Assembly: GCF_038002825.1 (NCBI RefSeq)
Contig: NZ_JBBODF010000001.1
Span: 7,312,001 to 7,376,000 of the forward strand
Source: Paenibacillus sp. FSL H8-0048
Lineage (GTDB): Bacteria > Bacillota > Bacilli > Paenibacillales > Paenibacillaceae
Direction: 5' to 3'
Length of the DNA: 64,000 nt
The translations under genes and the position numbers were made by a program. The notes under the pieces are model-generated. The model had not been told where the DNA came from, ran no database searches, and saw nothing but the letters and a program-made list of their open reading frames with translations. This document shows, piece after piece, positions 42,781-51,724 of the stretch (within the stretch, counting starts at the first letter, position 1; each line of letters starts with the position of its first letter).

Positions 42781-44763
42781 ATGCTCGAACAGATCGATAT
42801 GTTTGCAAAAGTCTCTAAGAACGGCGAAGCAGGCCGGACTGGATACGATGCTGACGACATTCAGGTGCTCGAAGGTCTGGTTGCGGTCCGCAAACGGCCC
42901 GGCATGTATATTGGCAGTACGAGTTCCTCGGGTCTGCACCATTTAGTATGGGAAATAGTAGATAATGCCGTAGATGAGCATTTGGCGAAGTTTTGCTCGA
43001 AGATTGATATCACCCTCCGTAAAGACGGATCGGTGACCGTAATTGACAACGGACGCGGAATACCAACCGGAATGCACAAGACTGGAGTCCCAACGCCGCA
43101 GGTGGTATTCACTATTCTGCACGCAGGCGGCAAATTCGGCGGCTCCGGCTACAAGAAATCGGGCGGCCTGCACGGTGTCGGTGCTTCGGTAACCAATGCG
43201 TTGTCCGAGTGGCTGGAAGTTGAGATCTACCGGGAAGGTAAAATCCACCGCCAGCGCTTTGAATACTGGATCGACAAGAACGGTAAAGAGCATGTCGGTG
43301 AGCCTGTAACCGGTCTTGAGATACTGGGAAATACGAATAAAACCGGTTCGAAGATTACCTTCAAGCCGGATATTCGCGTCTTCTCCGCAGGCATTTCGCT
43401 CAATTATGATACGCTGGCAGAGCGGGTCCAGGAGATTGCTTTCCTGAATTCCGGCCTGCGGATCGTCCTGACCGATGAGCGCAGTGGACGCCAGGATGAA
43501 TTCTTCTACGAAGGCGGCGCCAGCCAGTTCGTGCAATTCCTGAACGAAGGCAAGGACGTCCTGCACGATGTGATCCATTTCAGCTCCGAGAAGGACGAGA
43601 TCGAGGTGGAAATCGCGCTGCAGTATAATGCGGGGTATACGGAGACGATCGCTTCTTTTGTCAACTCCATTCCTACCCGCAGCGGGGGAACACACGAGAC
43701 AGGCTTCAAGACAGCCTATACCCGTGTGCTGAATGATTATGCCCGCCGGACGCAGCTGCTTAAGGAGAAGGACAAGAATCTGGAAGGAAACGATCTGCGT
43801 GAGGGCATGATGGCGGTCATCAGCATCAAGATGTCGGATGTGGAATTTGTCGGACAGACGAAGGATCAGCTCGGAAGCGCATCTGCCCGCAGCGCGGTGG
43901 ACTTCATTGTCTCCGAGCGGATGGCGCGGTTCCTGGAAGAGAACCCTCAGGTCGCACAGAGCCTGCTGAAGAAGTCGATTCAGGCCTCCAAGGCCCGTGA
44001 AGCGGCCCGCAAAGCCCGGGATGAGATCCGCAGCGGCAAGAAGCGCAGTGAGAGCTCGAATCTGGGCGGCAAGCTGTCGCCTGCACAGTCCAAGGATGTT
44101 ACACGTACCGAGATCTTCATCGTAGAGGGCGATTCGGCCGGTGGCTCCGCGAAGCAGGGGCGGGATTCCAAGATTCAGGCCATCCTGCCGCTGAAGGGCA
44201 AGCCGATGAACCCCGAGAAGGCCAAGCTGCTGGATATCCTGAAGAATGACGAATACAAGGCGATCATTTCGGCAATCGGTGCGGGAATCGGGCCTGATTT
44301 TGCCGTGGAGGACAGCAATTATTCCAAAATCATCATTATGACCGATGCCGATACGGACGGTGCGCATATCCAGGTGCTGCTGCTGACCTTCTTCTACCGC
44401 TACATGAAGCCTCTGATCGATGCCGGCAAGGTCTATATCGCCCAGCCGCCGCTGTATAAGCTGACACGCAAATCGGGCAAGCTGGAGACGGTCCGTTATG
44501 CCTGGAGCGATGAGGAGTTGCAGAATTATCTGAAGGAATTCGGGAAGAATTTCGAGCTGCAGCGGTACAAGGGACTGGGTGAGATGAATCCGGACCAGCT
44601 GTGGGAGACTACGATGAATCCCGATTCGCGTACGCTGCTTCAGGTGCAGATTGAGGATGCCGCCAAGGCGGAACGCCGCGTTTCCACCCTGATGGGCGAT
44701 AAAGTCGATCCGCGTAAGCGCTGGATTGTCGAGAACGTCGACTTCACAGAGATTGTGGAGTAG
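42781..44763 (+). CDS. parE: DNA topoisomerase IV subunit B
   Basis: ParE supplies the ATPase and TOPRIM parts of topoisomerase IV, which decatenates daughter chromosomes. The 660-residue product has a GHKL ATPase start (RKRPGMYIGSTSSSGLHHLV, EIVDNAVDEH, DNGRGIPT, GGLHGVGASVTNALS). It also has TOPRIM EGDSAGGSAKQGRD (about 443) and DADTDGAHIQ (about 521), plus the C-terminal QRYKGLGEMNPDQLWETTM. Pairing with the parC-type gene downstream and the sequence DIQVLEGL near the start favour ParE over GyrB. A GGAGG site precedes the ATG. Confidence 0.93.
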   Translation: MLEQIDMFAKVSKNGEAGRTGYDADDIQVLEGLVAVRKRPGMYIGSTSSSGLHHLVWEIVDNAVDEHLAKFCSKIDITLRKDGSVTVIDNGRGIPTGMHKTGVPTPQVVFTILHAGGKFGGSGYKKSGGLHGVGASVTNALSEWLEVEIYREGKIHRQRFEYWIDKNGKEHVGEPVTGLEILGNTNKTGSKITFKPDIRVFSAGISLNYDTLAERVQEIAFLNSGLRIVLTDERSGRQDEFFYEGGASQFVQFLNEGKDVLHDVIHFSSEKDEIEVEIALQYNAGYTETIASFVNSIPTRSGGTHETGFKTAYTRVLNDYARRTQLLKEKDKNLEGNDLREGMMAVISIKMSDVEFVGQTKDQLGSASARSAVDFIVSERMARFLEENPQVAQSLLKKSIQASKAREAARKARDEIRSGKKRSESSNLGGKLSPAQSKDVTRTEIFIVEGDSAGGSAKQGRDSKIQAILPLKGKPMNPEKAKLLDILKNDEYKAIISAIGAGIGPDFAVEDSNYSKIIIMTDADTDGAHIQVLLLTFFYRYMKPLIDAGKVYIAQPPLYKLTRKSGKLETVRYAWSDEELQNYLKEFGKNFELQRYKGLGEMNPDQLWETTMNPDSRTLLQVQIEDAAKAERRVSTLMGDKVDPRKRWIVENVDFTEIVE

Positions 44764-44881
44764 AAGTAGAGCAAGTGTAATGGGAAGTGACGATTACTTC
44801 CGCTGTTTTTAATTTTTTGATGATCTGTATAAGCGAAGCGGTTGGGTTACTCACGGTATGCTGAAGTAAGAATTGTTAATC

Positions 44882-45042
44882 GAATAGAAGGGGAAGTAAC
44901 GGAGGGGATTTTGGAACTGGAGGAGCGTCAGCGTCCGCCTTTGTATTTAGATTTCATCCGCTAAAGCGTATGAATTAGAAATCTAAATACAACAGCGGCT
45001 GGAAGTCCAAAATCACCGCAGTTACGCTCATCCCTTCTATTC
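44882..45042 (+). repeat. Long palindromic element P5, between parE and parC
   Basis: About 161 bp. Outer arms GAATAGAAGGG / TCCCTTCTATTC, then AGTAACGGAGGGGATTTTGGA / TCCAAAATCACCGCAGTTAC. Inner arms are GTATTTAGATTTC / GAAATCTAAATAC, with the conserved GCGTCCGCC and CAGCGGCTGGAAG strands. It separates two genes normally transcribed together. A weak hairpin with T-run (about 44783-44812) precedes it. Confidence 0.88.
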
Positions 45043-45151
45043 AGATTACGATCTCGTTTTGAAGCAAATTGGTTGAATATCTCAGCGCCAAGCGTCAGAT
45101 CATCAATCTTTAAAAACGCGGACAGAATGAGGAACAGAAGGTGAAGAGGAT

Positions 45152-47593
45152 ATGAGCAGTTTATCAGAGCAGTTTTTGCCGGCTTTTCTGGAAGAGGTCG
45201 TGGGTGACCGGTTTGGCCGGTATTCCAAATATATCATTCAGGACCGGGCGATCCCCGATGTGCGCGACGGGCTGAAGCCCGTGCAGCGCCGGATTCTGTA
45301 TGCCATGTACGATTCCGGCAATACGCCGGATAAGCCATACCGCAAGTCAGCCAAAACCGTCGGTGATGTCATGGGTAACTACCATCCCCACGGAGACTCC
45401 TCAATCTACGACGGGATGGTGCGGATGGCACAGCCGTGGAAGATGGGGCATGTGCTGGTCGACGGACACGGAAACTGGGGTTCCATGGATGATGATCCGG
45501 CAGCAGCGATGCGTTATACCGAAGCGCGTCTGTCTCCGATTGCCATGGAAATGATGCGCGATATTGAGAAGCGCACCGTTCTGTTCAAGGACAACTTCGA
45601 TAATACGGCCAAGGAGCCGGTGGTGGTTCCCTCCCGTTATCCGAACCTGCTGGTGAACGGGACGAGCGGGATCTCGGCCGGGTTCGCCACGGAGATACCG
45701 CCGCATAACCTGCGGGAAGTCATTGACGCTTGTATCGCTGTCATGCAGAAGCCGGACATTGCCCTGGAGGATATCATGACCTTCATCAAGGGGCCGGATT
45801 TCCCGACAGGCGGAACCATTATGGGCGGTGACGGCATTATGGATGCTTACCGCAGCGGCAAAGGCCGTATCTATCTGCGTTCCAAGACGGAGATTGAGAA
45901 CCTGCGCGGCGGGAAGCAGCAGATCGTGATTACCGAGGTGCCTTTCCAGATCGTGAAATCACGGCTGGTAACCTCCATGGAGAACATCCGTCTGGAGAAA
46001 AAGATCGAAGGGATCGCGGAGGTCCGCGATGAGAGCGGCCGTGAGGGCCTGCGCATCGTGGTGGAGCTGAAGAAGGAGGCAGATGCACAAGGCGTCTTAG
46101 CCTACCTGCTCAAAAAAACCGACCTGCAAATCACCTACAACTTCAACATGGTTGCGATTGTTAATAAGGCTCCACAGCAGCTCGGGCTTAAAGCGATCCT
46201 TGAAGCCTACATTGCCCACCAGCGTGAAGTGGTTACCCACCGTACACGGTTCGATCTGGAACGGGCAGAGGACCGTGCCCATGTCCTGGAGGGACTGGTT
46301 AAGGCGCTGAACATTCTGGATGAAGTGATCGCCGCCATCAAGGCTTCGAAGAACCGCCAGGATGCCCAGAATAATCTGGTCTGGATGTTCGGCTTCAGCG
46401 AACGGCAGGCGGATTCCATTCTTACCTTGCAGCTCTACCGTCTCACCAATCTGGAGATTCATTCGCTGCAGAAGGAGCTGGATGAGATGCTGGCCCGGAT
46501 TGCTGTGCTCCAGGGGATTCTGGACAGCGACAAGAAGCTGATCGCAGTCATCCGCAAGGAGCTGCTGGAGATTCGTGATAAATACGGGATGGACCGCCGT
46601 TCCCTGATCCAGGGCGAGGTGGAGGAGCTTAAGGTCAACATGGAGGTTCTGGTCAATGCGGAGGATGTACTGGTTGCACTCTCTGCGGACGGCTATATCA
46701 AGCGGACCGGCATGCTGTCCTTCACCCGCTCAGGCGGGGAGCGCCACTCTTCAGGGGTTAAGGATGGCGATCATATCGTCAAGCTGCTGGATCTGAATAC
46801 CCGGGAGAGCTTGCTCGTCTTCACCCGCAAGGGTCAATACTTCCTGCTTCCCGTGCATCAGATTCCAGAGTTCAAATGGAAAGAGCCGGGGACGGCCATC
46901 GTCAACGTCATCGGACTGAATAAGGGAGACAGTGTCGTCAGTGTGCTGCCGGTCACCAATCTGGAGGACCCGCTGGCCAGTCTGGTCTTCATCACCCGCA
47001 AGGGCCAGGTGAAGCGTACCGAGCTCAAGGAGTACTCTACAAGCCGTTCCGGCGCCGTTGCCGCCTGTAAGGTGGCTGAAGGCGATGAGATCATTACAGT
47101 GGCGCTGAGCAGGGGTGACAAGGACATCGTGCTGGTCACCCGTGAAGGTATGAGCATCCGTTTCCGCGAGAATGAAGTGAATCCTATGGGCCGGGTGGCC
47201 ACAGGAGTTAGGGGAATACAGCTTCGTGAAGGCGATGAGGTCGTCTCCTGCTTCTGGGTCAGTGAGGATGAAGGCGAGATTCTGGCTATATCCGACATCG
47301 GCTATGCCAAGCGTTCCCTGCTGGTGGATTATCCTTCCCAGAGCCGCGGAGGCAAAGGGATGCCAACCTTCGAGTTCAAGGAAGGCAAGCGTGTCCGCCC
47401 GAACGGCAGCAGACTGGCAGGCGCATTCTATTGCAAGGAGCCGCTGGAAGTGACCGCCATCACCCAGAGCGGCGCGGTACATTCCTTCTCTTCCGAGTCC
47501 GCGCCGATTGCTGAACGCCGTTCTACAGGCAAGCAGCTGGTTGCTGTCGAGAAGAAGGACGAGATCGCGATTCTTTTTCAGGCCGTCAAGTAA
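45152..47593 (+). CDS. parC: DNA topoisomerase IV subunit A
   Basis: ParC is the DNA-cutting subunit of topoisomerase IV. The 813-residue product has the winged-helix breakage domain (DGLKPVQRRILYAMYD about 32-47; GNYHPHGDSSIYDGMVRMAQ about 76-95). The catalytic tyrosine is in AAMRYTEARLS (about 121). A long coiled-coil region covers about 350-490. C-terminal beta-pinwheel repeats (about 500-805) include VFITRKGQVKRTELKEY. There is no perfect GyrA box in the pinwheel, consistent with ParC. The ATG follows a GAAGAGG-type site, 388 bases after parE. Confidence 0.93.
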   Translation: MSSLSEQFLPAFLEEVVGDRFGRYSKYIIQDRAIPDVRDGLKPVQRRILYAMYDSGNTPDKPYRKSAKTVGDVMGNYHPHGDSSIYDGMVRMAQPWKMGHVLVDGHGNWGSMDDDPAAAMRYTEARLSPIAMEMMRDIEKRTVLFKDNFDNTAKEPVVVPSRYPNLLVNGTSGISAGFATEIPPHNLREVIDACIAVMQKPDIALEDIMTFIKGPDFPTGGTIMGGDGIMDAYRSGKGRIYLRSKTEIENLRGGKQQIVITEVPFQIVKSRLVTSMENIRLEKKIEGIAEVRDESGREGLRIVVELKKEADAQGVLAYLLKKTDLQITYNFNMVAIVNKAPQQLGLKAILEAYIAHQREVVTHRTRFDLERAEDRAHVLEGLVKALNILDEVIAAIKASKNRQDAQNNLVWMFGFSERQADSILTLQLYRLTNLEIHSLQKELDEMLARIAVLQGILDSDKKLIAVIRKELLEIRDKYGMDRRSLIQGEVEELKVNMEVLVNAEDVLVALSADGYIKRTGMLSFTRSGGERHSSGVKDGDHIVKLLDLNTRESLLVFTRKGQYFLLPVHQIPEFKWKEPGTAIVNVIGLNKGDSVVSVLPVTNLEDPLASLVFITRKGQVKRTELKEYSTSRSGAVAACKVAEGDEIITVALSRGDKDIVLVTREGMSIRFRENEVNPMGRVATGVRGIQLREGDEVVSCFWVSEDEGEILAISDIGYAKRSLLVDYPSQSRGGKGMPTFEFKEGKRVRPNGSRLAGAFYCKEPLEVTAITQSGAVHSFSSESAPIAERRSTGKQLVAVEKKDEIAILFQAVK

Positions 47594-47615
47594 AAACATA
47601 ATACCGCATGGAATG

Positions 47616-47657
47616 GCGCGGGCAGCTCTGGAGTGACGGGCTGCCCGCGCTTTTATT
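47616..47657 (+). terminator. Terminator after parC
   Basis: An 11-bp GC-rich stem GCGCGGGCAGC/GCTGCCCGCGC is followed by TTTTATTT. Confidence 0.9.
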
Positions 47658-47772
47658 TAGGGGGGAATAGCTGCAGATAAGATTTTATTTTTCGTCCTTG
47701 AAGGATTTGGAATTTTTCTGGCGAAAAAGTAAATATACCGGATAGAGATCCGCAGGAAAGGAAGGAATAAGT

Positions 47773-48216
47773 GTGCACTCCACTGAATTCAGTAAAATCT
47801 GGCATAAGATATTAAAGGACTATAAGCTACATATGGACAGCAAGCTTGCCCCTACACTGACTGATGCCCAGCTAACCGTACTGGAATTGCTGCAGGAGCG
47901 TGATGCGATGAAGCCTTCTGATTTGGCCCCTCATCTGGCGACCAGCCCGGCGGCCGTGACGATGCTGCTTGACCGGATGGAGAAGCATAATCTGATTGTC
48001 CGTGAACGCGATGCCTCGGACCGCAGAATTGTCTGGGTGAGCATCACCGAGACTGGCCAGCGGGAGACGCTGCGCGGACTCAAGGTCCGCAGTGACTTTT
48101 TTGCAGAAGCGCTGGACCCCATTTCCTCCCATAACCAGCAGCTGCTGCTGTACCTAATGGGGAAGATGGCGGTTGCCCCGGCCGTGGATGATGCAGCTTC
48201 GGTACAGTCCGTATAA
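47773..48216 (+). CDS. MarR-family transcriptional regulator
   Basis: A 147-residue winged-helix MarR regulator, cytoplasmic and expected to bind DNA as a dimer. The DNA-binding helices lie at about 45-75 (LQERDAMKPSDLAPHLATSPAAVTMLLDRME). The wing, LIVRERDASDRRIVWVSITETGQ (about 77-99), contains the conserved DxRx3 pattern. GTG start follows AAGGAAGGAA. No neighbouring transporter gene identifies its target. The promoter region (TTGAAGGA..AAATATAC near 47697) is A/T-rich. Confidence 0.88.
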   Translation: MHSTEFSKIWHKILKDYKLHMDSKLAPTLTDAQLTVLELLQERDAMKPSDLAPHLATSPAAVTMLLDRMEKHNLIVRERDASDRRIVWVSITETGQRETLRGLKVRSDFFAEALDPISSHNQQLLLYLMGKMAVAPAVDDAASVQSV

Positions 48217-48251
48217 GCACCAACTGAGAACCTATATATAGGATAACGCAA

Positions 48252-48287
48252 AAAAGCAGGCTGTCCGTTAAAGGATAGCCTGCTTTT
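48252..48287. terminator. Bidirectional terminator, marR-like / pseudouridine synthase
   Basis: Stem AAAAGCAGGCTGTCC/GGATAGCCTGCTTTT (15 bp with one G-T pair) between convergent genes has T-runs on both strands. Part of the stem encodes the last residues and stop of the minus-strand gene. Confidence 0.85.
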
Positions 48288-49014
48288 GAATTTGCGGAGT
48301 CCATAGATTCCACGGATAGCAACGGGGAGGCAGGGAGAGCAGCTCGACTTCCTCTTTGGTCACCGGATGCGGGAACCGTGTGAGTGCAGACCATAAGGCA
48401 ATCTGCTGCCCCGGTCTGTTCACGGCCGCGCCGTACTTCTGATCTCCATAGAGCGGACAGCCAACGTTGCTGAGCTGAACGCGGATCTGGTGGGAGCGGC
48501 CGGTCAGCAGGTCAATCCTCACCAGCGAATAGCCTTCTGCGGTACCAATCACGGTATAATCAAGGATCGCTTGCTTGCCGCCCGGCGTTCCCTCCCGGAC
48601 TGCCTGGACGGTATTGCTCTTAGGGTCCTTCAGCAGGGTATGCTCCAGCCGGCCCTCTGCGCCCGGAAGCTGACCATGCACCACCGTCAGGTAGACCTTC
48701 TGGAAGGCGTGGGTGCGGACGCTCTCGGATAGCCGGGAAGCTGCCTTCGAGGTCTTGGCGAAGATCATCGCACCGCCTACAGGCCGGTCCAGCCGGTGAA
48801 CCAGTCCCATGAAGACGTTGCCCGGCTTCGCATAGCGTTCCTTCACATCCTCCTTCAGGAGGGTCAGGAGATCCGGGTCGCCTGTAGCATCCTCCTGAAC
48901 GGGGATATTGACAGGCTTCACAATCCCGAGCAGATGGTTGTCCTCATATAGAATCTCGAACCGGGAGGGGCTGCTGCCGGACTCTCCTGCTGCGCCGTTA
49001 TTCGCTGCGGTCAT
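48268..49014 (-). CDS. RluA-family pseudouridine synthase
   Basis: A 248-residue pseudouridine synthase that should isomerise uridines in rRNA or tRNA. It lacks an S4 domain and is the short RluA/RluC-like type. Motifs are EILYEDNHLLGIVKPVNIPV (about 19-38), the catalytic-Asp motif GLVHRLDRPVGGAMIFAKT (about 65-83; Asp in HRLDR) and LTGRSHQIRVQLSNVG (about 167-182). It begins three bases after the stop of the methyltransferase upstream, so the two are coupled. The exact target uridine cannot be told. Confidence 0.88.
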   Translation of the reverse strand: MTAANNGAAGESGSSPSRFEILYEDNHLLGIVKPVNIPVQEDATGDPDLLTLLKEDVKERYAKPGNVFMGLVHRLDRPVGGAMIFAKTSKAASRLSESVRTHAFQKVYLTVVHGQLPGAEGRLEHTLLKDPKSNTVQAVREGTPGGKQAILDYTVIGTAEGYSLVRIDLLTGRSHQIRVQLSNVGCPLYGDQKYGAAVNRPGQQIALWSALTRFPHPVTKEEVELLSLPPRCYPWNLWTPQIQKQAIL

Positions 49015-49017
49015 GGC

Positions 49018-49881
49018 TCACGCCTCCCAGCGGCCCAGAATCCCGCAAGGCAGATTCATGCCGGAGGCTGTAATCGGCAAGCCGATCTCACCGGAATTCA
49101 GCTTGCCGCCATAGCGCTTGCCCATGGTCATCGACAGCATGTTGCGCAGTACGGTTGGCGAGATGCCGGTCGTGTAGGAGTTAATCAGCATGAATAACGG
49201 ACGGTCGCTCATAATCTCCATACAGCTCTCCAGGAACGGATAGAGACTGGATTCGAGCTTCCACATTTCTCCGCCCGGCCCTCTTCCATAGGACGGCGGG
49301 TCCATAATAATGGCATCATATTTGCTGCCGCGGCGCTGTTCGCGCTGGACGAATTTGAATACATCATCGGTAATGAAGCGTAGCGGCTTGTCAGCCAGAC
49401 CGGACAGAGCTATATTCTCCTTGGCCCATTGAACCATGCCTTTGGCTGCATCGACATGCACGACAGAGGCTCCGGCACTTGCTGCCGCAACAGTGGCTCC
49501 GCCGGTATATGCGAACAGGTTAAGTACGGAGATCGGCCGGTTAGCCGCAGCGATCTTGTCCATCATCCAGCGCCAGTTGGCCGCCTGCTCCGGGAACAGT
49601 CCGGTATGCTTGAAGTTCGTCGGGCGGAGGTGGAACTTCAGCTTGCCGTAGCTGATCTTCCAGTCCTCCGGTATCGTCTTCTTCATCTCCCACTGACCGC
49701 CTCCGGCGGAGCTGCGGTGATAATGTCCGTGCACATCCCGCCACTTGGCGCTCTCGCTGGCCAGCGGCCAGATGATCTGCGGGTCCGGACGGCGCAGGAT
49801 AATATCGCCCCACCGTTCGAGCTTCTCCCCGCCCCCGGTATCGATCACTTCATAGTCTTTCCAATCACTGGCTATATACAT
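49018..49881 (-). CDS. Class I SAM-dependent methyltransferase (RlmI/RlmL-like)
   Basis: A 287-residue methyltransferase predicted to modify nucleic acid, probably rRNA. An N-terminal part (about 1-95) without a recognised domain is followed by a Rossmann domain. The SAM-binding motif is LNLFAYTGGATVAAASAGASVVHVDA (about 120-145; glycine-rich loop AYTGG) and motif IV is DAIIMDPPSYGRG (DPPSY, about 195). ATG 49881 is preferred because GAAGGATGG lies just upstream; the frame also has a TTG at 49899 within that site. It is followed by a pseudouridine synthase gene, suggesting a shared role in rRNA modification. Confidence 0.85.
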   Translation of the reverse strand: MYIASDWKDYEVIDTGGGEKLERWGDIILRRPDPQIIWPLASESAKWRDVHGHYHRSSAGGGQWEMKKTIPEDWKISYGKLKFHLRPTNFKHTGLFPEQAANWRWMMDKIAAANRPISVLNLFAYTGGATVAAASAGASVVHVDAAKGMVQWAKENIALSGLADKPLRFITDDVFKFVQREQRRGSKYDAIIMDPPSYGRGPGGEMWKLESSLYPFLESCMEIMSDRPLFMLINSYTTGISPTVLRNMLSMTMGKRYGGKLNSGEIGLPITASGMNLPCGILGRWEA

Positions 49882-50163
49882 TATTAATCCATCCTTCAAA
49901 AAGTCATTTAGCCTTTATTGTACAACATTTAAGCCCGCAGCTACAAACAAAATGGTTGCAAAGCTGCGACTATTCCCAGTGTAGCCAACAAGCAGCAGGC
50001 GTATAATATTACCAGGAAACGCAGGACAGATCATTTTGCAACATAATCATTCGATAAGCATGGGGCGTAGTCCACTTGGAAAAGCATGCGTTCTGGCACT
50101 TCCTACAGAGATTGTGTATGATCTGAATACAAGGTTACAGCAAAGGAAGGAGGCTGCACTCGG

Positions 50164-50979
50164 ATGTATAATCTTTCGGCGCTGTATCATCCGATTACGG
50201 CCAATCCGGCCGGAGGCGGCGAGTATCTGCCGGGCAGGCTGCTTCAGCCTTATATCCGCTGCTACTGGGGATCAGGAGCACAGCCGCCGCCGCAGCGGAC
50301 GGAGACCATCATACCAGACAGCTGCATGGACATCATATGGGAATGGGATGAGCGGACAGGGGAGTCCAGCGGGATTTTCTGCGGGATTAACGACACTCCG
50401 TTCGAGACAGGACAAGCAGCACAGCCTGTGCCGGTGCAGCGGTTCGCCATCCGGTTTCACTTCTGGGCCGTTCATCTGTTCGCAGACGAGCCGCTGACGG
50501 AGGTGCTGAATGTGCATGTTCCGGTGGAGTATTATTTTCGGACCTTCCGTAAGGAGCTGGGAGACAGGCTCCAGCTTATCCGTACAATGACTGAGCGCAT
50601 CGCTGCTGCTGAAGACTTCCTTCTGCGGAGATTGGAACGGGGGAACCGCACCAGTGACGGGATGATGAATGCGGTACACAGGCTGCTTACATCACGCGGA
50701 ATCATGACAGCAGGGGCGCTGGAGAGCAGCTCGGGCTTAAGCAGCCGCCAGCTTGAACGGCTGTTCCGGCAGCATATCGGCCTTCCGCCCAAAAAGGTGG
50801 CCGATCTGATCCGCTTTCAGAATGTCTGGCTGGATCTGTACCGTTCACCGCAGACGAAGGGCGTAATGCAGGATATAGTGTTCACCTACGGGTACAGTCA
50901 CCAGTCCCATTTGATCAACAATTTCAAGAAATTCGCGGGCAAAACTCCGCTGGATGCGCTGAGCCATGCCCGGCGCTGA
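50164..50979 (+). CDS. AraC-family transcriptional regulator
   Basis: A 271-residue regulator. The N-terminal ~160 residues resemble the DUF6597-type sensing domain (YLPGRLLQPYIRCYWG near 20, ETIIPDSCMDIIWEWD near 44, RFAIRFHFWAVHLF near 95). The C-terminal AraC helix-turn-helix pair (about 165-265) includes ALESSSGLSSRQLERLFRQHIG and VFTYGYSHQSHLINNFKKFAG. AAAGGAGG lies upstream of the ATG. A VOC-domain gene follows in the same direction 107 bases on and may be its target. The inducer is unknown. Confidence 0.88.
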   Translation: MYNLSALYHPITANPAGGGEYLPGRLLQPYIRCYWGSGAQPPPQRTETIIPDSCMDIIWEWDERTGESSGIFCGINDTPFETGQAAQPVPVQRFAIRFHFWAVHLFADEPLTEVLNVHVPVEYYFRTFRKELGDRLQLIRTMTERIAAAEDFLLRRLERGNRTSDGMMNAVHRLLTSRGIMTAGALESSSGLSSRQLERLFRQHIGLPPKKVADLIRFQNVWLDLYRSPQTKGVMQDIVFTYGYSHQSHLINNFKKFAGKTPLDALSHARR

Positions 50980-51085
50980 TGTCGTTTTTTTGCAATACAA
51001 GCCATGCAGACAGAATTACAATGAGGATAGAACGGCTGACACCAGCCCGGACACATCACAAGCGAGTGAAGGGAAGGATATCATT

Positions 51086-51451
51086 ATGATCACAACATTT
51101 GACGGCATCAATCTGTACAGCAAAAATCCGGCGGCACTGGCGGCATTCTACTCAGAGGTGCTAGGCATTCCAGTTCCATTCGAGGGCTACGGAGAATCTG
51201 ACGGCGCCAAAATTGCTTTTGAACGCAGCCAGCCCGGCATCATTATATGGAACGCAGCCAAATGGGAGAATCTGACGACAGGAACTGTTAATCTGGTGTT
51301 CTCCTGTGGCAGTCTGGACGAAACATATGAGCAGCTGAAGGCGAAAGGACTGGATTGCCATCCCCCGGCAACCATGGAGTACGGCGGTAAAGAAATGAAT
51401 TTCCGTGATCCCGACGGCAATGGCATTACGTTGCTGGAAGGCGGATATTAA
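51086..51451 (+). CDS. VOC-family (glyoxalase/dioxygenase-like) protein
   Basis: A 121-residue protein of the vicinal oxygen chelate fold, made of two beta-alpha-beta-beta-beta modules. Module 1 is GINLYSKNPAALAAFYSEVLGIP (about 6-28). Module 2 is TVNLVFSCGSLDETYEQLKAKG (about 71-92) and ends FRDPDGNGITLLEGGY, the standard closing motif. ATG 51086 has GGAAGGA upstream; the frame extends further back without a good start. It may be an isomerase, a lyase or a resistance protein; metal ligands cannot be assigned with certainty. Confidence 0.85.
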   Translation: MITTFDGINLYSKNPAALAAFYSEVLGIPVPFEGYGESDGAKIAFERSQPGIIIWNAAKWENLTTGTVNLVFSCGSLDETYEQLKAKGLDCHPPATMEYGGKEMNFRDPDGNGITLLEGGY

Positions 51452-51560
51452 TCGTTCCACACATCATATGACAATAGAATTACTGAGCGTCAGTACCGGG
51501 CAGAAGTTATGTCCTGGACTGGCGCTGTTTGTGTTATGCGGCAAGGATGCCCAAGGTACG

Positions 51561-51594
51561 AACAGAAGCCCTTTTTAAGAACAGAAGCCCTTTT
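51561..51594 (+). repeat. Direct repeat upstream of the Fur promoter
   Basis: AACAGAAGCCCTTTT occurs at 51561 and 51580, 19 bp apart, immediately upstream of the flavodoxin -35. It may be a second regulator site or a local duplication. Confidence 0.5.
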
Positions 51595-51599
51595 AAATG

Positions 51600-51629
51600 T
51601 TGACAATGATAATCATTATCAAATAGAAT
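51600..51629 (+). promoter_or_regulatory. Flavodoxin promoter with perfect Fur box
   Basis: TTGACA (51600-51605), 18-bp spacer, TAGAAT (51624-51629). The spacer contains TGATAAT-C-ATTATCA (51607-51621), a perfect 7-1-7 Fur box. Iron-loaded Fur should block RNA polymerase directly, so the genes are made under iron starvation. Confidence 0.9.
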
Positions 51630-51724
51630 GGGATTAATACAGCGTAAAGTAAGCAAGACGCGGTCGGCTTAGGGGACCGGATATAGAGAATATATTTCAT
51701 TTGTACCTTGGGAGGATTAAAGTC

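Noticed and set aside
42781..47593. gyrB-gyrA instead of parE-parC
   Set aside because: Sequence features of the ATPase subunit start, its length and the lack of a GyrA box fit topoisomerase IV. gyrBA would usually be near the origin with recF.
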